Shown here in pieces: positions 1 to 4,896 of a DNA stretch of 6,932 nt. Made by a program: the position numbers and the translations under genes. This DNA is from Candidatus Cloacimonadota bacterium (GTDB lineage: Bacteria > Cloacimonadota > Cloacimonadia > Cloacimonadales > Cloacimonadaceae): assembly GCA_028703735.1 (NCBI GenBank), contig JAQVMI010000097.1, positions 1-6,932 on the forward strand. Reading direction: 5' to 3'. The first letter of the stretch is position 1. The number at the start of each line of letters is the position of its first letter. The notes under the pieces are model-generated. The model did no database searches. It saw nothing but the letters and a program-made list of their open reading frames with translations, and was not told the DNA's origin.

Positions 1-1
1 T

Positions 2-1042
2 ATGAAGGATCAATCTCAGCTTAGTGGCACTTTGAAGTTCTTTGATTACGAAAGTATGGGTATCATCGAAAAAGGAACAGAACGTTTGTTAGTGGTTGCT
101 GTAAACGAAACCCAATGGATTCAGCTTGCCGAAATGCCAACCAATTTCTATACCAAACCTACCCTGCATTGGAGCCTTATAGCACCTAAAAAAGCCAAAT
201 ATCCTGTGCAGATGACATACTTAAGCGGTGGTTTTAGCTGGGATGTAGCCTACAACACCGTATGGGACGAGAAAACCCTGCTGATGAATTCCTGGGTTAC
301 CATTGTAAACCGTTCTGGCAAAGCATTTAACGATGTAACCTTAAAGCTGATTGCCGGTGACGTGAATCAGGTTCAGGATAATTATTTTGGCAAAGGAGGA
401 ATGCGTTTCAATGCTGATATGGCTATGGAATCTTCGGCTGCTGCACCTTCCTTCGAAGAAAAAGTGTTTCACGATTTCCACATGTACACCCTGGATCAAA
501 AGGTTTCCTTTGCCAATAACCAGACCAAGCAACTGGAATTGTATCCCCCGCAAAACGTTAAGGCATTCTCTGTTTACGAATATCCAACCTATTCAAGCGG
601 TGTAAGCAGCATGATAAAGTTCAAAAACACGCCCGAAAATGGTGCAGGAAAAGCCCTACCCAAGGGTAGTATTAGAGTTTATAAGCAAGATACAGATGGC
701 AATCTGGAATTTATTGGGGAAGACAGCATAAATCATACCTCCAAGAACGAAGAAATCTCCATCAATACCGGAACAGCCTTCGATCTTGTGGCTTCCACCC
801 GGGTTAAAGAGCAAAAACAAATCTCTCAACGGGTTTCAGAGCGGGTTATCCAGGTAACTTTGAAGAATAACTCCGCCACCAAGAAAAGCATTAATGTGCT
901 GCATCAGCTTTCCACAAGTACCCGCATCACCGAATCTGATAGAAAATACGACAAAGATGCAAACGATAAAGTAACCTACACCATCGAAATTGCTCCAGAT
1001 AAGGAAGTTATCTTCTCCTTCACGGAAAGAAGCGAATACTAA
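2..1042 (+). CDS. DUF4139 domain-containing protein, 3' part (5' end outside window)
   Basis: The reading frame is open at the window's left edge, so the ATG at 2-4 is probably an internal methionine; 346 residues are visible. DUF4139 proteins usually have an N-terminal region with a signal peptide before this part, and that region is missing here. The match rests on the conserved core: KPTLHW (residues 52-57), the YLSGGFSWDVAYN stretch (73-85), the SWVTIVNRSG segment (97-106) and KLIAGDVNQV (115-124). This is followed by a poorly conserved linker rich in Ser and Ala (about 138-150) and by beta-rich C-terminal strands, including RVIQVTLKNN (281-290), ending in SFTERSEY. The family's function is not established; members are generally predicted to be exported, beta-rich proteins. 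The Hsp20 gene begins 30 bases downstream, and no hairpin lies between them, so co-transcription is likely. Family assignment is fairly firm; a function cannot be given. Confidence 0.8.
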   Translation: MKDQSQLSGTLKFFDYESMGIIEKGTERLLVVAVNETQWIQLAEMPTNFYTKPTLHWSLIAPKKAKYPVQMTYLSGGFSWDVAYNTVWDEKTLLMNSWVTIVNRSGKAFNDVTLKLIAGDVNQVQDNYFGKGGMRFNADMAMESSAAAPSFEEKVFHDFHMYTLDQKVSFANNQTKQLELYPPQNVKAFSVYEYPTYSSGVSSMIKFKNTPENGAGKALPKGSIRVYKQDTDGNLEFIGEDSINHTSKNEEISINTGTAFDLVASTRVKEQKQISQRVSERVIQVTLKNNSATKKSINVLHQLSTSTRITESDRKYDKDANDKVTYTIEIAPDKEVIFSFTERSEY

Positions 1043-1072
1043 AGAACCTTTTTTAGAACAAGCGGAGACGCT

Positions 1073-1513
1073 ATGCGTGACAAGATATTTACCAACATCG
1101 TGGGAATTCAACGCGAGATGTTGAAGCTTTTGGGCGAAGTGTCTGCCCTTACCAATAGTCCTTTGGCGATAGAGGATGCCATCGATGATGTATGGCATCC
1201 TAAATGCGATGTGTTTCAAACGGATACTCAATGGATTGTGGTGGCAGAACTTGCAGGTGTGGAAAAAGACGAAATTAGCATCTCCATCTCTCCCGAATAT
1301 TTGCGAATCAGTGGAATCCGCAGTTTCACCTCCACAAATTGCCCTCTCTGCTACTTCAGTATGGAGATCGAAACAGGCAAGTTTGACAGGCGGGTATATT
1401 TCCCCGATACTCCGGTTGATAAAGAAAACCCCAAGGTAAGCTATATCAATGGAATCCTGCGCATAGCCTTTAACCTGAATCCGGTAGTAGAGAGGATTAT
1501 AACCGTAACATAG
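1073..1513 (+). CDS. Hsp20 / alpha-crystallin family small heat-shock protein
   Basis: A 146-residue protein of normal length for bacterial small heat-shock proteins, which are ATP-independent cytoplasmic holdases that bind unfolding proteins as oligomers. The alpha-crystallin domain runs from about W41 to F133. Family landmarks are the WHPKCDVFQT opening, VVAELAGVEKDEISI (57-70), LRISGIR (77-83), the ETGKFDRRVYFP strand pair (100-111) and the hallmark SYINGILRIAF (123-133). The C-terminal tail ends IITVT, giving an I-x-V version of the IxI motif (I143, V145) used for oligomer assembly. The start is supported by GGAG at 1064-1067, 5 bases before the ATG. Unusual are three cysteines (C45, C90, C93), the last two forming CPLC in the loop before the last strands, where most family members have polar residues. 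The stop codon lies inside the first copy of a 13-base repeat. No heat-shock promoter or CIRCE-like operator is visible; the gene probably shares the upstream gene's transcript. Confidence 0.88.
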   Translation: MRDKIFTNIVGIQREMLKLLGEVSALTNSPLAIEDAIDDVWHPKCDVFQTDTQWIVVAELAGVEKDEISISISPEYLRISGIRSFTSTNCPLCYFSMEIETGKFDRRVYFPDTPVDKENPKVSYINGILRIAFNLNPVVERIITVT

Positions 1514-1543
1514 CTTTGTAACATAGCTTTGCAAGCTGTTGTA

Positions 1544-1571
1544 CCAGCCGGTTTGTAACCGGCTGGATTTT
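1544..1571 (+). terminator. Probable Rho-independent terminator after the Hsp20 gene
   Basis: CCAGCCGGTT (1544-1553) pairs perfectly with AACCGGCTGG (1557-1566) across a TGT loop. This gives a 10-bp GC-rich stem followed by ATTTT at 1567-1571. It starts 31 bases after the Hsp20 stop codon, the right place to end the DUF4139-Hsp20 transcript. The U tract is short, and the hairpin is built from the same TTTGTAACC word as its neighbours, so it may be a repeat unit serving as a terminator. Confidence 0.55.
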
Positions 1572-1585
1572 GTAACCGCCGTAAC

Positions 1586-1611
1586 AAGGTTGGGCTACAA
1601 ACCCAAACCTT
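1586..1611. repeat. Imperfect hairpin, apparent family member also found at 4056-4080
   Basis: AAGGTT plus GGG (1586-1594) pairs with CCC plus AACCTT (1602-1604, 1606-1611), with one bulged A at 1605 and the loop CTACAAA. Its sequence closely resembles the reverse complement of the hairpin at 4056-4080: both read AGG, then TTGGG, TACA, AA and CCT in the same order with similar spacing. I read it as a short dispersed palindromic element. Confidence 0.5.
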
Positions 1612-1627
1612 ACAACAGGATAAAATC

Positions 1628-1646
1628 CTATGTTACCGTAACATAG
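1628..1646. repeat. 19-base palindrome CTATGTTACCGTAACATAG
   Basis: Two perfect 9-base arms (1628-1636 and 1638-1646) flank a single central C. The right arm is the first nine bases of the third 13-base repeat copy. A one-base centre is poor for an RNA hairpin but is typical of a dimeric protein-binding site or of two repeat units joined head to head. It lies within a convergent intergenic region, not in front of a gene, which argues against an ordinary operator. Confidence 0.6.
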
Positions 1647-1673
1647 CTTTACAAATTGTAGCAGCGCATTTGT

Positions 1674-1737
1674 AATGACAGCCGCCCTCGGCTGCCTGCA
1701 CACGAGGCGTGTGCAAATACGATAATGTAGTGTCATT
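1674..1737. other. 64-base structured block: inverted ends enclosing two perfect hairpins
   Basis: The outer arms AATGACA (1674-1680) and TGTCATT (1731-1737) are exact 7-bp inverted repeats. Between them lie CAGCCG-CCCT-CGGCTG (1679-1694, sharing two bases with the left arm) and TGCACACG-AGG-CGTGTGCA (1697-1715, a perfect 8-bp stem). As RNA or extruded DNA this can form a branched structure on either strand. It lies just past the 3' end of dxr, so it could end or stabilise the minus-strand transcript, but no U tract follows the hairpins on that strand. A non-autonomous repeat element is the other reading; no transposase is nearby. Confidence 0.55.
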
Positions 1738-1749
1738 CTGGAAACTGTA

Positions 1750-2895
1750 TTACAGAGATAACTCGCTTACCCAAAGAAAAACCTCTTTGTTCATCCCAAT
1801 AATCGTTTCCAAATCGGGCTCTTCAACAAAGGGATAATGATCCAAAGCTTTTTGCACCAAAGAGCTTATGGAGGTGAAGGGAATTCTGCCACTTAAAAAA
1901 AGCCGGGAAGCAGCTTCCACCGCAGCGTTCATCACTGTGGGGTATATCCCGCCTGCCTGGGCAGCTTTTAGCCCAATAAAAAACAAGGGATAACGGTCTT
2001 GATCTATTGCTTTAAAGCTTAGCTCTGAAAGCTGGGTAAGATCGGTTTTAACCAGATTGGATTTCGCCCTATTAGGGTAGGTAAGTGCATACAGGATAGG
2101 TAGTTTCATATCGGGAGTGCTAAGCTGAGCCAAAAAAGAGCCATCAATGAACTCCACCAGGGAATGAATGATGGATTGGGGATGCATAACTGCAGTAATT
2201 TGCTGATAAGGCAGCTTAAACAGCCAATGTGCTTCGATAACTTCCAGGGCTTTATTGAACATGGTGGCGGAATCCAGGGTAACCTTAGCGCCCATGCTCC
2301 AGTTTGGATGCTGCAAAGCCTGTGCAGGAGTGATATTGGCAAAATCCTTCAAGGGTAAATCTCTAAATGCTCCTCCGGAGGCAGTGATGTGAAGCTTGCG
2401 GATTTCATTGGCTGGATGAACTCCAATGGCTTGAAAAATGGCACTGTGTTCGCTATCCACCGGAATAATGGGATGGGAAGAGCGTAATTTGGCTATCAAA
2501 TGCCCTGCCATCACCAAAGATTCCTTATTCGCCAGGGCAAGCTTTTTATCCCGCTGCAATATCGCAAAACTGGAGGAAAGCCCGGCAGAACCACTAATGG
2601 CATTTATGGCAATGCTATAATCTTCGCTCTGTAAAGCTTGCAGCAATTCGGTCTCGCCAAAATACAAACGTAATTGCTGGTTTTCGTGGCGTAATTTCTG
2701 CTGTAAGCTCTTGTCCGAAATACCCGTGAAAACAAGGCAGGGTATATTATAATCTGCTGCTATTTTTAGTAGTTTGGGGTAATCCTGATGTGCAGAAGCA
2801 AGCCCAATTTGGTAGTGTTGCTCTTTTGCAACAGACAGGGTGGATGTCCCGATAGAGCCTGTAGCACCTAAAAGGGCTATTAGCGGTTTTACCAT
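1750..2895 (-). CDS. dxr: 1-deoxy-D-xylulose 5-phosphate reductoisomerase
   Basis: DXR converts 1-deoxy-D-xylulose 5-phosphate to 2-C-methyl-D-erythritol 4-phosphate with NADPH, the committed step of the cytoplasmic MEP isoprenoid pathway. The 381-residue protein is full length (E. coli has 398). It shows the NADPH-binding GATGSIG (10-16), LANKESLV (121-128) with the NKES signature, metal ligands D147 and E149 in PVDSEHSA, and TASGG (171-175). HPNWSMG (196-202) marks the substrate-closing loop with H196, W199 and M201; N214, K215 and metal ligand E218 lie in SATMFNKALEVIEAHW. MHPQSIIHS and the C-terminal VMNAAVEAA helix are also present, so the enzyme should be active. About 10 residues present in the E. 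coli enzyme between the metal site and the SGG motif are absent. The start overlaps the end of the outer-membrane gene by 7 bases (ATGGTAA). No good Shine-Dalgarno precedes it, so translation is probably coupled to that gene. Other MEP genes are not adjacent. Confidence 0.97.
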   Translation of the reverse strand: MVKPLIALLGATGSIGTSTLSVAKEQHYQIGLASAHQDYPKLLKIAADYNIPCLVFTGISDKSLQQKLRHENQQLRLYFGETELLQALQSEDYSIAINAISGSAGLSSSFAILQRDKKLALANKESLVMAGHLIAKLRSSHPIIPVDSEHSAIFQAIGVHPANEIRKLHITASGGAFRDLPLKDFANITPAQALQHPNWSMGAKVTLDSATMFNKALEVIEAHWLFKLPYQQITAVMHPQSIIHSLVEFIDGSFLAQLSTPDMKLPILYALTYPNRAKSNLVKTDLTQLSELSFKAIDQDRYPLFFIGLKAAQAGGIYPTVMNAAVEAASRLFLSGRIPFTSISSLVQKALDHYPFVEEPDLETIIGMNKEVFLWVSELSL

Positions 2896-3833
2896 TGATA
2901 GGAGGCAGAAATCCTTTGTGAATACCCCAAAGCATCCTCAGAACCATTACGGAAAGCATAGTTTATCCCAAAGGCTTTATGCCGGATACCGATGCCGGCT
3001 GTAACAGTATCCACATCGTAACCGCCTAACAAACGCAAAGCAGGAAAAGGCTCCACAGCTATCCCTGCATGAAAATCTGCGCTTAAGAAACCGGCATTCA
3101 CTGTGGCATCTCTATCCTCTGCAAGGATTTCGCTGCGCACTGCAAGATGCAGGGGAACTATGCCCAAGGGTTCAAAATCGTATGCAAGCTCCACATCCAG
3201 ATTGGGGTTTACGAATTCGTATTCACCGCTTTCCCACAGCACCTGCGTGCTGAAGAAATCTCGCAAGTTAGCTCCCAGCCTGGCGTTATCGGTTGCTTGC
3301 CACAAAAACCCCAGATCTGCCCCAAAGGCGTATCCGCTATGTGTAGCCAGGGTGCGATAGGCAAATTTGGGAGATAAGCCCATATAAATATTATCTTTAA
3401 GCTGTCTGGCAATTCCTGCTGTAATAATGAAATCTTGGTTGCTAACAGTTTTCCAAACTATGGGACGGTTTTCATTGCTGATAGGTTCATCGGGATTTTC
3501 CAGATGGGTAAGCTTTACTTTATCGATGCTTAAATGATTGATACTTATGGAGGTGCGGCTATCTGATCCCAAACATAGGCTTAGCTGATTTTGGTTCATT
3601 AAGCCTTCAAAATGCTGAGATCGCATTAGCTCTATACCCCGGGAAGGATTCATACCCAAAAGTGCCGGATTCCACCACCCCGCCGCAAAAGAATCGGTAT
3701 AGGTAAGCCCTGTGCCACCCATTGCCGTGGAAAGAACTCCGGGGCTGATGGCAAAGATTTCGCCCGCATATTTAGTAGCACTTAATGGCAAAGCCAAAAG
3801 CAGTATAGCGATTACTATTTGTAAGATTTTCAT
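2889..3833 (-). CDS. PorV/UPF0164-like outer-membrane beta-barrel protein
   Basis: A 314-residue predicted outer-membrane protein. It has a short basic start, a hydrophobic signal segment (about 4-17) and a likely signal-peptidase site after SA at 18-19. The mature N-terminus carries the family pattern: AGEIFAISPGVLSTAMGGTG (23-42), then YTDSFAAGWWNPALLG (45-60). After it come alternating amphipathic strands to the C-terminus, which ends ASYQW; a terminal aromatic residue is the usual outer-membrane barrel sorting signal. Relatives include PorV/PorQ, which assist type IX secretion in Bacteroidota, but the UPF0164 group is wide and a type IX role is not shown here. I chose ATG at 3833 because AGGTGA lies 5 bases before it. 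A GTG at 3842 is in frame and would add three residues, but it lies within that ribosome-binding site. The gene lies about 70 bases downstream of the CAU tRNA on the same strand and overlaps dxr by 7 bases. Confidence 0.82.
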   Translation of the reverse strand: MKILQIVIAILLLALPLSATKYAGEIFAISPGVLSTAMGGTGLTYTDSFAAGWWNPALLGMNPSRGIELMRSQHFEGLMNQNQLSLCLGSDSRTSISINHLSIDKVKLTHLENPDEPISNENRPIVWKTVSNQDFIITAGIARQLKDNIYMGLSPKFAYRTLATHSGYAFGADLGFLWQATDNARLGANLRDFFSTQVLWESGEYEFVNPNLDVELAYDFEPLGIVPLHLAVRSEILAEDRDATVNAGFLSADFHAGIAVEPFPALRLLGGYDVDTVTAGIGIRHKAFGINYAFRNGSEDALGYSQRISASYQW

Positions 3834-3838
3834 ATATT

Positions 3839-3844
3839 TCACCT
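3839..3844 (-). promoter_or_regulatory. Ribosome-binding site AGGTGA deciding the barrel-gene start
   Basis: AGGTGA on the minus strand is separated by AATAT from the ATG at 3833. The GTG that would make a slightly longer protein (3842-3840) is part of this motif. The spacing from the only other purine-rich word, GAGG further upstream, to that GTG is about 14 bases, too long to be good. This favours the ATG. Confidence 0.6.
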
Positions 3845-3904
3845 ATGAACAATATACCTCATTTGAGGGCGATGTAAAATAGAAAAATAGTGAGGGGGAA
3901 AAGA

Positions 3905-3981
3905 TGGTGGGCCCAGAGGGAATCGAACCCCCGACCAACCGGTTATGAGCCGGTAGCTCTACCAAACTGAGCTATAGGCCC
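3905..3981 (-). tRNA. tRNA with anticodon CAU, probably tRNA-Ile2 (alternatively elongator tRNA-Met)
   Basis: A 77-base cloverleaf can be folded by hand. The acceptor GGGCCTA pairs with TGGGCCC (one T-G pair). The D-arm is GCTC/GAGC with a GG-containing loop. The anticodon arm is ACCGG-CTCATAA-CCGGT, with anticodon CAT. The T-arm is GGGGG-TTCGATT-CCCTC (one G-T pair). A73 is followed by an encoded CCA at 3907-3905. It is not an initiator: the first pair, G1-C72, is intact and the anticodon stem lacks the three G-C pairs. The acceptor stem carries C4-G69 and C5-G68, which E. coli TilS uses to recognise tRNA-Ile2 and change its C34 to lysidine for reading AUA. That favours isoleucine, but elongator methionine cannot be excluded by eye. 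Confidence 0.93.
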
Positions 3982-4055
3982 CCAAACACTGCTTTCGTGC
4001 AAGAAAAATTGACTGTGCATTTTCGTCAAGTGGAAAAAGTGAAGGCGACATCATC

Positions 4056-4080
4056 AGGATTGAGATGTAACCCCAATCCT
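4056..4080 (-). repeat. Hairpin element AGGATTG-loop-CAATCCT between surface gene and tRNA
   Basis: Perfect 7-bp arms at 4056-4062 and 4074-4080 flank an 11-base loop. Read on the minus strand it resembles the hairpin at 1586-1611, including the shared TTGGG and TACA words. It lies 48 bases beyond the stop codon of the 255-residue surface protein gene and about 75 bases before the tRNA. It could mark the transcript end, but no T run follows directly. The rest of 3982-4128 holds no convincing gene or strong promoter. Confidence 0.5.
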
Positions 4081-4128
4081 ACAGCCCGGTATCTTTTCAA
4101 TGTTATACTTTTGAGTTGCATATCACTG

Positions 4129-4896
4129 CTATTCAGATTGGATTTCTACTCCAAACAGCATTTCCACCTCACTATTGGTTAAGCTTCTTCCGCTTGCTTC
4201 CAGGCTTTGTAGCAGCAAAGCATCTTCCGGACGGTTAAACATAACAGCTTTTACCTGGTAAAACCTTGAGGGAGCGTAAGTAACTGCTCCGCTATGAGTC
4301 CACAACAATTGCGGAGTAACTGCCAAAGTCCAATAGTGATTACCCGTGGTATCCTGCGAGTACAATACCAAATAGCGATCCGGAGTAAGGGCTTGCCCCA
4401 CTATATTGGTGGTTACAGGATCCCAAGAAAGCTGAATATCCTGTTGTTGCAGCGAAATCTGTAGATTCTGAACTGCTGATGGAGGAGCAAAAAGCCCTAC
4501 CCCTGTTAGGGTTAGCTCCACAAAGGGTGTAATGGGATCGTTGCTTTGAATATACATATAATCTACATTGGTACCTAATAAAAGAGGAGTGAAGGTAACA
4601 GTAAATTGCCTGGAACCACCCGCAGGAATACTAATTGGTTTGGATGGAGCCGCAACTGTATAGGCAGAGGGATCTTCCAAAATCATAATGTTATGAATCA
4701 CAAGTAAGGCAGTGCCGGTATTTACTATCTGAATTGTTTGGGGATTACAGGGAATTCCCACGTATTGAGAGCCGAAATCCTGGATTAATCCATCTGTGAT
4801 AGTTATTTCCGGATATGGGGTCTTGGCAGTATCTTCGGCAAAAAGGTAATAAAACCCGAATAATCCCATTATACCAATAAGCAGCCAACGTTTCAT
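4129..4896 (-). CDS. Secreted choice-of-anchor-D / fibronectin-III-like protein
   Basis: A 255-residue exported protein. MKRW is followed by a hydrophobic segment (about 5-19) and a likely cleavage after FA at 19-20. Residues 31-134 form an ASH-like choice-of-anchor-D domain, with DFGSQYVG (40-47), QIVNTGTALLVI (56-67), IPAGGSRQFTVTFTP (90-104) and YIQSNDP (115-121). Residues 141-220 form a fibronectin-III-like domain, QNLQISL to LSWDPV to PDRYLVLYS to FYQVKA. A short tail (about 224-250) is probably helical. The same domain pair, including the tail, ends the upstream protein, so the two are duplicates. The genes overlap as ATGA (4896-4893), and GGGAG within the last codons of the upstream gene is a good ribosome-binding site, implying coupled translation. 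No type IX or LPxTG-like sorting signal is seen. A structural or binding role at the cell surface is inference; these domains have no catalytic residues. Confidence 0.8.
   Translation of the reverse strand: MKRWLLIGIMGLFGFYYLFAEDTAKTPYPEITITDGLIQDFGSQYVGIPCNPQTIQIVNTGTALLVIHNIMILEDPSAYTVAAPSKPISIPAGGSRQFTVTFTPLLLGTNVDYMYIQSNDPITPFVELTLTGVGLFAPPSAVQNLQISLQQQDIQLSWDPVTTNIVGQALTPDRYLVLYSQDTTGNHYWTLAVTPQLLWTHSGAVTYAPSRFYQVKAVMFNRPEDALLLQSLEASGRSLTNSEVEMLFGVEIQSE

Larger units (their letters stand above)
1505..1650 (+). repeat. Three direct copies of 13-base repeat GTAACATAGCTTT
   Basis: Exact copies lie at 1505-1517, 1518-1530 (head-to-tail with the first) and 1638-1650. A reverse-complement fragment, CTATGTTAC, sits at 1628-1636 beside the third copy. 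The first copy covers the last two codons and the TAG stop of the Hsp20 gene. The related word TTTGTAA recurs at 1515, 1552, 1569 and 1669, with its complement TTACAAA at 1649. Together these suggest a modular dispersed repeat rather than chance. Copy number elsewhere in the genome cannot be seen from here. Confidence 0.8.

Noticed and set aside
2..4. ATG at the left edge as the true start of the DUF4139 gene
   Set aside because: The frame has no stop before it in the window, the family normally has an N-terminal region with a signal peptide, and the conserved core begins too close to this codon.
836..1534. Long minus-strand open frame of 232 codons opposite the DUF4139 and Hsp20 genes
   Set aside because: It is antisense to two genes with clear family matches; its translation is Cys- and aromatic-rich with no recognisable domain.
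1505..1749. CRISPR-like array in the repeat-rich intergenic region
   Set aside because: Repeats are only 13 bases, two copies are directly adjacent with no spacer, spacing is irregular, and no cas gene is present.
3843..3904. Promoter or terminator between the tRNA and the barrel gene
   Set aside because: There is only a 5-bp CCTCA/TGAGG inverted repeat with a two-base gap and AT-rich sequence; no convincing -35/-10 pair or U tract.
3905..3981. tRNA as an attachment site for an integrated element
   Set aside because: No second copy of the tRNA 3' end, integrase or phage-like gene is present in the window.
4003..4029. Possible minus-strand terminator: TTGAC/GTCAA stem followed by TTTTTC
   Set aside because: The stem is only 5 bp, low in GC, with an 11-base loop, too weak to call. 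The TTGACG could equally be read as a -35 box, but no matching -10 box is seen.
3997..4182. Plus-strand 61-codon open frame across the tRNA-upstream gap
   Set aside because: It runs into the antisense of the 255-residue surface protein gene, contains the hairpin at 4056-4080, has no good ribosome-binding site and no recognisable features.
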